DNA of 64,000 bases from Tenodera sinensis (lineage: Eukaryota > Arthropoda > Insecta > Mantodea > Mantidae): positions 265,704,147-265,768,146 of the forward strand of contig CM060962.1 of the NCBI GenBank assembly GCA_030765045.1, read 5' to 3'. Below, piece after piece: positions 22,922 to 33,314 of the stretch. The first letter of the stretch is position 1. Each line of letters starts with the position of its first letter. Under the pieces are notes generated by a model. It had not been told where the DNA came from and made no database searches. It saw nothing but the letters and a program-made list of their open reading frames with translations. The translations under genes and the position numbers were made by a program.

Positions 22922-24512
22922 CTGCTCCCTCCTCAGAACTGGTCGTCCCGACCAGCACTATCACTGCGGCATCTCCCTTGCGCCCCGGTGGACTAACCCA
23001 TCGAACCTCTTCTCCAGGAGGCACGATCCTAGGTATCGCTGTTGGATAGTGTCCCTTGCTCCGGGTAGGACGATGTATGCCTTCCTGCTTCGAAATTCTG
23101 CAACAGTACCGCCGGTCTTGACGGTCCCTCGTCCAGTTGCTCTTCTTCCTGGTGTGTTGACGGGCCATCCTGCGCACTTGGAAACGGCTCACTGGGTACC
23201 ATGTCCGCCGACCTCTCTGGCGCACCTTCGCAGCCACCTTGCTTCCGATGGGTCCGGCAACAAACCCCACCACATCCGCGCGAGTCGCGTCCACCGCTGC
23301 ACTCGTGTTCACTCGTGCTCGGCACGGCCTCTCCTGTATCCTGCCGTCCAAGATGATGTCCACCATTCTTCCGTTCACGGCAGTATGCGTCAGGTGATTG
23401 GATGGCCCCGACGGTCCCCCCATGTCACACGCCAAGTCGGTTCTCGCGTGTTGCTCGTTTGCTTGTGCGCTTCCCTGCTGATCGTCCTCCACGTCATATC
23501 CTGGTTGGTTACGTACCCGACACACTCCTCCAGGGGATCCTCGACGACGCCCCTGAACTGTCCCTTTGTCTTCCCCGAGACGTACATTTTCGTTATCTGA
23601 AACGGGCGCAACTGTCGCCTCGGCCACTAGGTGCTCCCTCCCCGGGTCCGCGCTATTCCGTCTGCCCCTGGCATCCAGTACTTTGACGCTCTCGTCAACT
23701 CTTACTACCAGGGCGCCAAGACGTTCCCCGTCGTCCTCCACGACGTCCACATGCTGGCAGAGGTCTTCCACCTTTTCGCCGAGTTCATCCACGTCTTCCG
23801 TCACGCCAATCAGTTCGCCGAGTTGTTCCACGTCTTCCGTCATGCCAATCAGTTCGCCGAGTTGTTCCACGTCTTCCGTCACGCCAATCAGTTCGCCGAG
23901 TTGTTCCACGTCTTCCGTCACGCCAATCAGTTCGCCGAGTTGTTCCACGTCTTCCGTCACGCCAATTAGTTCGCCGAGTTGTTCCACGTCTTCCCTCACG
24001 CCAATCAGTTCGCCGAGTTGTTCCAGGTCTTCCCTCATGTCATCCGAAACGGGCGCGACTGTCGCCTCGGCCACTAGGTGCTCCCTCTCCGGCTCCGCGC
24101 TATTCCGTCTGCCCCTGGCATCCAGTACTTTGACGCTCTCGTCAACTCTTACTACCAGGGCGCCAAGACGTTCCCCGTCGTCCTCCACGACATCCACGTG
24201 CTGGCAGAGGTCTTCCACCTTTTCGCCGAGTTCTTCCACGTCTTCCGTCACGCCAATCAGTTCGCCGTCAATTTTCGCCGATAGCTCCGTCTTCATCTCT
24301 TTCAGCTCGGCAGCGAGGTTGTCGTTTCTCGTCTTCATTTTGGCAACGAGGTTGTCGTTTGCCGTCTTCATCTCTTTCAGCTCGGCAGCGAGGTTGTTTC
24401 TCCTCTTCATTTCTTCTTTCAGCTCGGCAACGAGGTTGTCGTTTCTCGTTTCCATTTTGGCGAATAATTCTTTCATCATTGCCATCATCCTGGTTTCCGA
24501 ATCTCCCTCCAT
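22731..24512 (-). CDS. Gag-like polyprotein with 13-residue repeats, copy 1
   Basis: 593 codons from ATG 24512, shortly after the primer site; the frame reads through the polypurine tract into the LTR before stopping. The N-terminus is a coiled coil built of LAAELKEMKTANDN-type repeats (about 1-80). A 46-residue block starting EELGEKVEDLCQHVDVVEDD occurs twice, separated by six tandem copies of EQLGELIGVTEDV (39 bp each). A basic, Arg-rich C-terminal half follows. It contains CRARVNTSAAVDATRADV, which sits where a retropepsin D-T/S-G-A motif would be; the catalytic Asp is Asn and Gly is Ser. No CCHC knuckle is visible. I read it as a structural Gag fused to a dead or decayed protease. An open frame on the opposite strand is only a shadow. 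Confidence 0.75.
   Translation of the reverse strand: MEGDSETRMMAMMKELFAKMETRNDNLVAELKEEMKRRNNLAAELKEMKTANDNLVAKMKTRNDNLAAELKEMKTELSAKIDGELIGVTEDVEELGEKVEDLCQHVDVVEDDGERLGALVVRVDESVKVLDARGRRNSAEPEREHLVAEATVAPVSDDMREDLEQLGELIGVREDVEQLGELIGVTEDVEQLGELIGVTEDVEQLGELIGVTEDVEQLGELIGMTEDVEQLGELIGVTEDVDELGEKVEDLCQHVDVVEDDGERLGALVVRVDESVKVLDARGRRNSADPGREHLVAEATVAPVSDNENVRLGEDKGTVQGRRRGSPGGVCRVRNQPGYDVEDDQQGSAQANEQHARTDLACDMGGPSGPSNHLTHTAVNGRMVDIILDGRIQERPCRARVNTSAAVDATRADVVGFVAGPIGSKVAAKVRQRGRRTWYPVSRFQVRRMARQHTRKKSNWTRDRQDRRYCCRISKQEGIHRPTRSKGHYPTAIPRIVPPGEEVRWVSPPGRKGDAAVIVLVGTTSSEEGAVSPRPPHLIADNRSVTHRIIVGTTAKEPKERDRAWPHCWGACRKREKDRGYWNLLLRISPQNN
22922..22936 (-). promoter_or_regulatory. polypurine tract of copy 1
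   Basis: Minus strand reads ctgaggagggagcag immediately before the 3' LTR, the expected plus-strand priming site. Confidence 0.8.
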
Positions 24513-24570
24513 CTTGGTTCTAACGTTGCAACTTCTAACGACGATGTAACGAAACTAGAAGCAATTCGAC

Positions 24571-24590
24571 GGATCCCACTTCTGACACCA
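24571..24590 (-). promoter_or_regulatory. primer-binding site, tRNA-Leu type
   Basis: Minus strand tggtgtcagaagtgggatcc is complementary to the 3' end of an animal tRNA-Leu (..CCCACTTCTGACACCA), one base from the LTR. Confidence 0.8.
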
Positions 24591-24591
24591 G

Positions 24592-25345
24592 TGTGACTTT
24601 TGGTGGGTGTGAAGTAAAGTAGACAGATGTAGTCGAGATAAAGAAACACTTTTATTTCCATAAACAGTAACTTTGTACACTCGTTGCAACAACAAGAAAG
24701 TCTTTTCCGATTCTCCAACAGCACGGCTCCGAACTCGTAACACAAAGAACTAACTCTTCTCCGTCGGCACAACTCTCCACATCGTCTGTCCGTCTCCGTC
24801 GGCACGACTACTCAGCCTTCACATACGTCTGACTGCCTGCTGTCGCACTTTACCGCTATTGTTTGTAGTGTTTAACGCCCGCTTTTACTACTATGGCACC
24901 GCAGGCGGTGACACTGATGATACATGGAATGAAGATGGAGCACCGGTGGAATGAGATGGTGGGGGAAACCGGAGAACCCGGAGAAAACCCGCCCTGACGC
25001 CGCTTCGTCCACCACGAATACCACATGCGGGTCCCTGGGATCGAACCCGGGCCGCCTAGGTGGTAGGCGAGCGCGCTAACCGCTCGGCCACGGCGCCGCC
25101 TGCTTTACCGCTATTTATATCTCCCAGGCACTATATTGGAAAGTTCGGGAAAGCTCAGTTATTTTGCGGTGAAATACAAAGTACAAGATTCCAGTAGCCT
25201 CTATCCTTTTCTCTCTTTCGGCAAGCGCCCCAACAATGCGGCCATGCTCTGTCTCTTTCCTTCGGCTCCTTTGCGGTAGTGCCGACAATAATGCGATGCG
25301 TGACACTACGGTTGTCGGCAATTAGATGCGGCGGGCGCGGTGACA
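24592..25345 (-). repeat. 5' LTR of copy 1, split by a SINE
   Basis: 754 bp in total; removing the inserted S1 element and one duplicate leaves about 500 bp, matching the 3' LTR. Confidence 0.9.
24861..25102 (-). mobile_element. SINE S1, full length, inserted in the LTR
   Basis: 242 bp flanked by the perfect 13-bp target duplication ctttaccgctatt (24848-24860 and 25103-25115). The tRNA-like head is at the right: gccgtggccgagcggttag, with B box gggttcgatccc. The 3' end reads gcgggcgttaaacactacaa. Confidence 0.95.
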
Positions 25346-25494
25346 TTATTATTTCTGATCGTATGTGCTATTTCCCTTGGTTAGCCACTATTTAATTTTT
25401 GAACCGATAATTTGAAAATGTAATGTTATTTTCCGATTTAATTTAGTTTGTATATCGATATCTGCAAGCCATCTTCGTTATTTTGTGTTGTAAG

Positions 25495-25700
25495 CGAGAT
25501 GGCTCCGTGGTAATCTGTTAGGCTTGCATTCTGGAGGTTTCGGGTTCGGTTCCTGTCGACCGCAAACACGTGGTTTTCTCTGGTCGGTAGGCGAATCTTA
25601 GGGAGGTTTCCTGTCTACCTCCCTAACTTCATTTCCCTATCGGCTTTGCTTCTCATCTTTTGGGTGTGCTTCTAGGTTTGTACATGGCAATTCCGAGCAA
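25495..25700 (+). repeat. tRNA-headed SINE-like repeat, type with tggtcggtaggcgaat
   Basis: Head-like gatggctccgtggtaatc and B-box-like gggttcggttcc are followed by a body sharing tggtcggtaggcgaat with the repeat at 38627. Confidence 0.5.
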
Positions 25701-26924
25701 ACTTGATTATTTGCCTTTATAACCTATGGCTTTTCTTAATTTATGATTGGCAGACAGATGGCAGGCTAGTTGGACATTTGAAAAAAGGCTCACGTGCTGT
25801 AGGACACTAGGTTACCAGGGTTTTTATGAAAATACGAATACTTTACCTAGTAGAAAGATGTAATACTGTATGTGGTTCAAAAATTCAGGGTCCATATTTC
25901 ACCGGAAGCATGTCATGAGTCTCCTGAATAAACAAACATATATTTAGGAAAATTATTATAATTCAGAAACAAAATTAAAATTATGGGCAAGTACCAGACT
26001 TGGATTTACGTTCAATCCAATCTTTGTTGAGAGAGAGAGAGAGGGAGGGAAAAGGCTCTTATTTTCTCAAGAATTACTGTAACAATTTTGATTAAAAAAA
26101 TCTGATGCTACATTCACGGGACTTTCTCTACACAGTTTTCATCAAACTTAAACTGTAAGATTCCATCCGTTGCTTATAAGGTTCTTTTGGAAAATCAAGC
26201 CGTAAAAGAATGTTCTAAATAGCATATGGTGACATCAGTAATCCATCTATCGGTGACGAGGCTTGCTAGAGTAAATGTCTCCGGCTTGTCTGTCTTCTGA
26301 CTCATTTTCCTTTTGACCGCACTATAGGGCAAAAGGACACCGCACTTTTCGTCTCACAATTAATTCAATACAACTTTTAAGATATTTATGAATGTGAATA
26401 ATATATAAATAATGATTTACATCATATTTATTGAAGTTAAACTCATTACCATGCTCATTTTAACACATAACCTAGTTTTTAAAATTATACTCTTGAATAT
26501 CAAAATCGAACTCCCTTGGGAAATATTTAAGAAGCAGTCCCAAATAATGGGAACAAAACACAGGAGGCCAAACTCAAGCTCCTACACACTCAACTAGCTT
26601 CGAACAGCTAAGCCGTGCTCCAACAACTTCCATGGATATAAATAGTAAATCAGGAACCTAAAGGAAATCTAGAAAATCTGAGGCTATAACAAGCCCGAAG
26701 TTTGTAGAGCATCTGAAAGCTAGGAAAGTGGCCCCAGCTTAAAAGGAAGAGGCCGCAGCAGCGAAAGCCTGGAAAGTTAGAACAAGCATGCAAGATACGG
26801 GTCTTGTTTCGAAAGTATAAATTTTCAATTTGTTTAAACGAATGTTTAAAACAATTAGTAGGGCCTTCATTTTTTAAAAATGACCTTGGCGTGTTCGTTT
26901 GATTTGCCTTTAGTTTATATTTCA
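25701..26924. other. no assignable gene
   Basis: A small X1-terminus-like piece (attcacgggactttctctac) lies near 26113-26133. Otherwise unassigned. Confidence 0.4.
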
Positions 26925-27170
26925 ATCAAAATTTTCAGAGCTGTTTTTGAGAAAACAAACATTTCGAAGTATTTTCCATGTCATAGGTAGTTTGAGAAGA
27001 GGGGGTTTTCTTTAAAATATTCGTGTCACATCCTTAGAAAGTGCTGAACATAAATACCAAATTTGGTATTTAACAATTCTTCATGTTTGAGTTCTGTTCG
27101 CACACGCACACACCCATACGGCCCTTTGTGTAACAATTTTCTTTTATTATTCATATGCCCTTAAAATATA
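26925..27170 (-). repeat. X1 family copy, partial
   Basis: Shares the ttttgagaaaacaaac, aaaatattcgtgtc and 'taccaaatttggtatttaac' blocks with the copies at 10680 and 35790, including the (CA) position at 27103. Confidence 0.65.
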
Positions 27171-27735
27171 TGACCACCTCCGTAGCGCAGTGGTAGCGTG
27201 CCTGCCTTTGTCGCGGAGGAACCGGATTCGATCCCCGGTACCGGCATGGGGATTTTTCACCTGCTGAGAGGTCTGGCACGGTGTGCACTCGTTACATCCC
27301 TGAGGGCCAATTGAGCAGCTACAGGCCGCGATGTCCGCATAACAGGTCAGGAGGGCTCGGAGCTTGTTCTGTAGTGTTTAATGCCAGCTTTTGCTACATA
27401 CGGCACCGCAGACGGTGACACTGATGATACATGGAATGAAGATGGAGCACCGGTGGAATGAGATGGCGGGGGAAACCGGAGAACCCGGAGGCAACCACCG
27501 CAGCACCACTTCGTCCATCATAAATCCCATTCGGTTGCCTGGGATCCAACCCGGGCGGCTTTGGTGAGAAGCTAACCACTCTGCTACGGTGCGGCTCGTG
27601 GCGCTGACCGCGTCCCACCCTCCAGTTCTGCACCTCACTCTGGCGACTGTAGTGGGCAGTGGTTGGGAACGCAGAGGCCGGGCGGTAAGCCTCGCGAAGA
27701 GCTGTTGCGCTAGGGGTTTTATATAGGTATATAAG
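27171..27735 (+). mobile_element. SINE S2 with a nested SINE S1
   Basis: The head tgaccacctccgtagcgcag has a good A box and B box. The S2 body stops at ggctcggagc (27354-27363) and resumes at about 27593-27735, matching the 51095 copy. The right boundary is approximate. Confidence 0.85.
27364..27592 (-). mobile_element. SINE S1 nested in S2
   Basis: Inverted relative to the host SINE. Flanks ggctcggagc and ggctcgtggc are an aged 10-bp target duplication (8/10 identical). Confidence 0.8.
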
Positions 27736-28416
27736 CAAAAATATCCAAGTAAGAGATAGTTTTCTAATAAGAGGCACCAGTGTATCTCGCCAATGGTGTG
27801 CTGTTATCTGCCGGAAATAGTTGTGACATAATGTTTTTATTTATATACCACGTTTCGGTGTATTCTGCACCCTAATAAGAGATACCACGTGGTGCTAAGT
27901 AGCAGACACTCGCTGATAATGCAGATGAGAATGATTATTCTGAGGACAGGTGGTGACAGACCGTCCAGAGCTCATGAAGAAGCGGCAGTGAAGAAGTACT
28001 TCTGATATTTATTTTTGTTTTAAGAACAGTTGCTGAGCCATTATTATTTGGAGCGATCATTATTCACTTGCTGTAAACTGATTTTTTTCAACAATGTCTT
28101 TCCCCTTTCCTTACGTATTCACCATCCAATAGTTCAGTTTTTATGTCTATCAATAAAAATAAGGAAGTTGAAAACTTACTCTTATTTGGACACCATTTTG
28201 AAAATACTCATTTCATTTACCTTTCATTTCAAAGTAATTTGTGTGAATAGCAGATGGTTATCAGTCATTCGTGGTAAAAAATGTAGAAATAGATACTTTT
28301 AGGAATGCAAAGCACCACCCAGACATAAAAAATATATTTGTACTGATAGATCTGATAGCTAAATGTGAGAAATTATCTCCTCTTTGGGTACTTTATCTGG
28401 TGTATGTATGCAAATA
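27736..28416. other. no assignable gene
   Basis: AT-rich. No repeat family recognised. Confidence 0.4.
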
Positions 28417-29098
28417 TACCGGGTGGAAGGGAAGTCATTACTTTAATTTAAACCAGTGATAGATCTTGATATTTGTGAACGCATTTTGTATCTTACGTTT
28501 TTGTCTCTGACCATTTCCTACGAAAATATTTTAGTTTTCCCGAAAACAAGCTGGCAACACTGCAGATTGTGTGGGTGTAAGTTTCGCTAGCTCAGTACAT
28601 AAACAAACACAGTAACTGTGCTTGAGAACACAAAGTAATACCTTGCCTTGTCCTTTTGTGTTTACTGTGTGAGTGTAGGCAAATCACAAGCGTTAGTTCC
28701 CAAAACATTAAAACGAAAGCGAAAGTGCCAGGCCTGTTTACATACACAAACCAGCTCAATACCCTGACCAACCTCAACGCAATATGATCGACTTACTGCA
28801 CGTGTGAAAAAGCTGCTTGGAGTATTCCTTCACATTTTTTAAGTGATTAATTATTTCGTAACCCTGTGTGATGTCCCATAATTACTACCGAAGCTATGTC
28901 AGAAATAAGTTACTCTACACATCTTACAAGTAACAAACTGTTATCTTCGTATATTCTTGTGGAATTACGCATCCAAAAACCATTTATTATTTAGAAATCG
29001 GCTGATCAAGGAACAAAATGCTATTGGACTGTTTTGTTTGTAATACTTCTACGAAGCACATATTAGAAGGAATACAATGACTTCCCTTCCACCCTGTA
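28417..29098. mobile_element. TA-flanked MITE, ends ccgggtggaagggaagtcat
   Basis: Inverted ends at 28419-28439 and 29076-29096 match at 20 of 21 positions and are flanked by TA on both sides, as in Tc1/mariner-type elements. The 678-bp interior has no transposase I can recognise. Confidence 0.8.
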
Positions 29099-29114
29099 TG
29101 TCTGTCCTGTGACA

Positions 29115-29245
29115 CTACGGCCATTTGAGTGTAGCCTTCGCCTAACACCCGGCCGCTGGATCCGCCACCTCTGCGCACTACAGGCATCATGAGCAGGGTC
29201 CAGTGATGGAGAGTGGGACGTGGTCAGCGTCCGAAGCCTTCCTGT
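29115..29245 (-). repeat. diverged SINE S2 fragment
   Basis: Shares the ggagagtgggac..gtcagcg block and flanking cc-rich words with the S2 body at 51130-51240. Confidence 0.5.
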
Positions 29246-29960
29246 CCAGTATATGTGGTATTCGTAACCGGAGTTGATCATACAGAGGAACCAGAATGGG
29301 TGGTCAGGCCGAGGCCTGGTGTGAGAGGGAGGAAGTGGATGATATGAAATAATGTTGAAAGGCGACAGGAAATGTGATGATGGAGCAATTGGTGGAATGA
29401 TGGCGGCGTTAAGTTGTGACTAAATTGGAATTGATGTAAAAAGACACTACAGCACCTTTCACACAATGTTTGAGAGTTAGTGAAATAATCAGCCATTTAT
29501 ATCCATTTGCCAAGAAGCTAGATGGCTCTAAATATCCCAAATATTTGACACACATTATCGCACTTGATTTCTTACTTGACCGTTTATGATCAACATTCAA
29601 TGTGATCCTCATTAACGTCATCCTGCTGACAATTTCAATACCAGTTTCATTTGTCATTCAATGTCTTTTAATAACACTGTGATACTATTTTATCAGCCCT
29701 TAGTCTGTTAAGATGCTTGAACCTCAGGCATTGTAAAATATTATGTAGCGCAAGTAATTTGGTGATGCTCACTACTGTCAGGTTAGTAGAATATTAAATT
29801 CTGAATTTTTAAATCACCAGGTTTTAAGATGTTACTTAGTGTTATGAACAGGGTAGGTACAAACAACCCTATCTGAGTTTTGGATATATCCAAACCTGAA
29901 CGCTGGGAGTAGATTGAAAGCATTAAAATATAAATAATCTTATGGTTTGACTAATTTTCA
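29246..29960. other. no assignable gene
   Basis: Nothing recognised. Confidence 0.4.
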
Positions 29961-30020
29961 AGCATCGAACCCAGGATGGGTGATCGGCGGACGGTCTAAC
30001 CACTCGGCCACGGCGGCGCC
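29961..30020 (-). repeat. isolated S1-type tRNA-like head
   Basis: Minus strand starts ggcgccgccgtggccgagtg and keeps a weak B box (gggttcgatgc), but no S1 body follows. Confidence 0.6.
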
Positions 30021-30024
30021 ACCA

Positions 30025-30182
30025 CTATATTTTAATCAACAAAAAATAACGAAACATGTCTATGTCAAAGGTAGCTTGGATATGGTTGAAAATCTTCGTA
30101 TTACATTCTTCCTTATATAGCAAGTTTGGTATTTAAGTGAATTATCGGTTTTGAGTTATGCTGTTCTAACACACACCCACAG

Positions 30183-30270
<88 letters not shown>

Positions 30271-30400
30271 ACACGGGGGGGGGGGGCACGCGTTCTTTTT
30301 CATGGAGTCTCAAAATGTATATTTCGACTACAGTCTCGTTATCGACTTTCTGGATGCAATACAATACTTCCTCCTACGTGCTACAGACAGGTGGTAAAAA
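30025..30400 (-). repeat. X1 family copy, partial, with long (CA)n
   Basis: Carries the ggtatttaagtgaattatcgg block, a (CA)n tract at 30184-30275, a G-run at 30276-30286 and the terminal caatacttcctcctacgtgc. Confidence 0.75.
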
Positions 30401-30593
30401 AAGGTAAACACATTTATTATGAATCCGACGGACAAACTCATCAGTAACTACTATCACGTAAACGTCATTACAATACCTTTATAGTACCTTTTAGTTACAT
30501 CTTAGCACTTTCGATGGCGCTAATACTTCCAAATAATCTTTTATAATCAATATTTGCTTCATATGAAAATCAAAAAACTACACAAACTACACC

Positions 30594-31134
30594 AAACTTT
30601 GCCCACACACGGCTTGTGTGTTTAAAAACACCAACAGTAAGTTTGTTGGCATAAATAAATAATAATTACCATCTGAAGGTTATTTAATCCTGGGATATAA
30701 AGTACAATAGTAAGTCACCATTGGGGTAATTTGTCTCTGATGTGAGACTGCCTTTGTGGTTTACCAGGAGAAATACGAACTGGTTTGAGAATTTAATGCC
30801 ATTCTGGCAGTTTGCCACAATAGCTCAGTGGTTAGAGCGTCCGCCCGGTAAGCGGAAGCTCTGTGGTTCAAATCCCAGTTGTGGCATTGAATTTTTAAGT
30901 ACCAGTTCTACCTATCAAACTACACCATTTTCCTTCACTGCCAGCCGAAGTGCAACTGCCGAAACCTGCGAGAGTGGTTATGCTTGAACTGCTTATTCGA
31001 CAGCTTCTCTCAGTTTGCCTTCTGGTTACACCGGTTCGCCCGCTTGGGTTACCTTAATGATAATTATTTTTTACTTATGCCAACAAACTTCGTGCTGGTG
31101 TTTTAAAACACACAAGCGTGTGTGGACAATGTTT
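30594..31134. mobile_element. 541-bp element with ~80-bp inverted ends and a tRNA-like core
   Basis: The left end 30594-30679 and the inverse complement of 31052-31134 align almost throughout, sharing cttgtgtgttt, aacacca and aagtttgttggcata. No protein is encoded. The interior carries a tRNA-like unit at 30814-30886. A foldback or MITE structure is inferred. Confidence 0.7.
30814..30886 (+). tRNA. tRNA-like sequence, near-complete cloverleaf
   Basis: Exactly 73 nt. It has a perfect 7-bp acceptor stem (gccacaa with ttgtggc), a 4-bp D stem (gctc/gagc) and a perfect 5-bp anticodon stem (tccgc/gcgga) with loop ccggtaa, giving anticodon GGT (Thr). Against function: base 33 is C instead of U, and only two to three pairs of the T stem form. 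Related, worse copies follow at 31149 and 31338, so it is probably a repeat-borne pseudo-tRNA. Confidence 0.4.
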
Positions 31135-31139
31135 AAGAG

Positions 31140-31310
31140 GTGGATTCAGGACTGAGAAATGCAATGCCATAGCCGGGATTTGAACCACGGATCTTAAGCA
31201 TCAAATGGCTGCTTTAACCACTAAGCTACCGTGGCCAACTTGCCAATATGATGTTAAATTCCCCAGCCAATTCGTACTTTCCCGGTAGACCACAAGGGGA
31301 TCTCACATTA
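31140..31310 (-). repeat. S3 tRNA-like repeat, inverted copy
   Basis: Minus strand reads gccacggtagcttagtggtt and ggttcaaatcccggctatgg. Its upstream part (31262-31310) matches 30732-30790, so both include the same leader. Confidence 0.6.
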
Positions 31311-31329
31311 GAGAAGTCCAAAATGTTTG

Positions 31330-31450
31330 TCACACTGGCAAGTTGGCCATGATAGCTTATAGGTTAAACCAGGCGCCTGATGCGGAAGATTCGTGGTTCA
31401 AATTTCGGCTATGGCATTGAATTTCTCACTCCTGGTTGGACCTCTTATAC
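31330..31450 (+). repeat. S3 tRNA-like repeat, direct copy
   Basis: gccatgatagcttataggtt with ggttcaaatttcggctatgg. Together with 31140-31245 it forms an inverted pair of about 105 bp. Confidence 0.6.
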
Positions 31451-32291
31451 CTTAATGACGTTTATAAGGCTTAGTAGTCCAACTACATTAAAGAGGAATA
31501 AAGTTGTGACCCGCACAGTGTGGGGAACTGGTTCTGTCCGTCTGCTATACAGACAAAACATGCAGAACTTCAGTCTTTTGGTAGCTCAGCTACTAAGCTT
31601 ATTTGTAATTGACAATTTACTTATAAGAAAGTTGGCTTTCGGATTAACAGGAAGTTAGGTTAGGCTTTTTATGTATAAGTTTACATTAGTTAGCAAGTAG
31701 TGGTAGCACCATAGCACAAGAGCGTCCGTTCTCTTACCTTTCAGCTACATTTTGGCACTTCCGATGGCAATAATACTTCCACATAACCGTTTATTACCAA
31801 TAGTTGATTCCTACAAAGATCAAGTTGTAATGGAAACTTTGCCATGTGAATGTCCTCTGACCAACAGTGGTAGGTTAGATTAAACACCTTCACAACTTGA
31901 GGCGTATGCTGTTCAACGATGCACTCACACATTTTTACTAAGCATTACTTAAACAGTCGCTCAAACTTTATAAACTGTTTAAATCAGTCAAAATATGGCT
32001 AGTATTGCGTAATATACGATCATATGGACGTCCTTTAACCTACAATAGGATTTCGATTAACAACACGCTGTTAAAAACTTGCATGTTAGTAGTCAGAGCT
32101 AGAGTCAATCAATTCTGCTCTTCTTAACAAAATATAATATTAGATGCAAGAAATAAATCGCCTACTTACTTTCAACTGCTGCTTTATCTGTTGCGGCCTG
32201 CAGGAAAGGAAACTCCACAGACGATAGTTTAGCATTATTCCTACAGTATGCGAGAGGTAACCTGGCATTTGTCAGCTGATACAATCACCTG
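31451..32291. other. no assignable gene
   Basis: Nothing recognised. Confidence 0.4.
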
Positions 32292-32376
32292 CGAACGAGG
32301 CTTTCTAGTCCAATCCAATAATCGTTGCACGATATGTTTGCAACACGATTGGACGAGATAGGGCTAGCCTCGTTCG
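32292..32376. other. 85-bp imperfect palindrome
   Basis: cgaacgaggct (32292) pairs with agcctcgttcg (32366-32376); inner arms gtccaatc/gattggac and gttgc/gcaac extend the stem. It could be a tiny MITE or a structured RNA; undecided. Confidence 0.75.
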
Positions 32377-32635
32377 AGGGTTACGGCACCCAATGTAGTA
32401 ACAATATAAACCGTAAGATGTCACGGCTTTCTCATTTCCGTTTAGTTTTAAGCTATTAAAATGATTTTAGGCTTTCTTCTCTTTTTTCGAATACATTTAA
32501 TGTAGTTTTCGGTCTTTACGATATATTAGAAACTTTATGAATGATATAAATGCACAAATTTAAATGTGTGTAATTTTGTGCACATAACTTGTCCATAATT
32601 CAGTTAAATTTATAATTTAGGAGCGTTTAGTATGT

Positions 32636-32742
32636 TGGGGAGTGTAGCTCGGTGGCAGAGTAGCTAGCTGTGGGTTACGTGATATGGCGCACGACGTAAT
32701 CCTTCGCTTGGCGACCCCGGGTTCGATTCCTCGTGCTCCCCC
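32636..32742 (+). repeat. long tRNA-like sequence with extra hairpin
   Basis: The 5' ggggagt pairs with the 3' gctcccc. A box tagctcggtgg and B box ggttcgattcc are perfect. The middle is about 30 nt too long and holds a 9-bp stem (gggttacgt with acgtaatcc). It is either a SINE head or a tRNA pseudogene with an insertion or intron. Confidence 0.45.
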
Positions 32743-33076
32743 AAATTTTTATTCCCTCAGATTTGTTCTATAGCGCGTCTACATATTACCGATTAAATAA
32801 TGTTTATATTTTAGCGTTAATTAATGCGCAATTAAAATATATATCTTAAAATTATATATATTTAGTGTGAGTTCATTGTGTAGCTGGTGCAAACGCGTCG
32901 TGCATAAGACTGGAGTTCGCTCTGACTTTGAGACGGGCATCCTTACCCAGAAGATGAATAAAGTATAACAAAAACTAACAATATTGATGATAGTGCTTTA
33001 AGAATTGGTTTTGGACTGGAAGCTACTAGGCGTTAACCCTGGTATTATCAAGCGTTATACCAGAATAGAATTTAAG

Positions 33077-33247
33077 ACTACCAGGGGGGGGGGGGGGATA
33101 CTTTGTGACCACCACTGGTAATAAAATAGCTGAGCAATTGTTAAACAAATTTATGTTGAAATTTAGTATTACTTCTTGTCATATTAATAAACGTAATATT
33201 TAATACTGCTTAACTCTTCCTTTTCTACTTTTTACGTGAATCGCATT

Positions 33248-33296
<49 letters not shown>

Positions 33297-33299
33297 CCA
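33077..33299. repeat. poly-G run and a 41-base poly-T
   Basis: A G-run is at about 33085-33097 and T(41) at 33252-33292, just before an X1 copy. Confidence 0.9.
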
Positions 33300-33314
33300 C
33301 TGCTGACAGAGCTA

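Larger units (their letters stand above)
22416..25349 (-). mobile_element. LTR retrotransposon copy 1, Gag/PR only
   Basis: Element at 22420-25345 flanked by the 4-bp target duplication ttat (22416-22419 and 25346-25349). In element orientation: 5' LTR 25345-24592 (split by a SINE), primer-binding site, one long ORF, polypurine tract, 3' LTR 22921-22420. LTR ends are TG...CA. No reverse transcriptase, RNase H or integrase is encoded, so it must be mobilised in trans. The nearest relative is the second copy at 40229. Confidence 0.92.

Noticed and set aside
23566..24549. 327-codon Ser/Thr-rich frame antisense to the Gag-like ORF
   Set aside because: Mirror of a repetitive coding sequence; the same shadow appears at 40767-41741 in the other copy.
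30814..30886. functional tRNA-Thr gene
   Set aside because: C at position 33 and a mispaired T stem, plus worse copies nearby, point to a repeat-borne pseudo-tRNA; listed only as tRNA-like.
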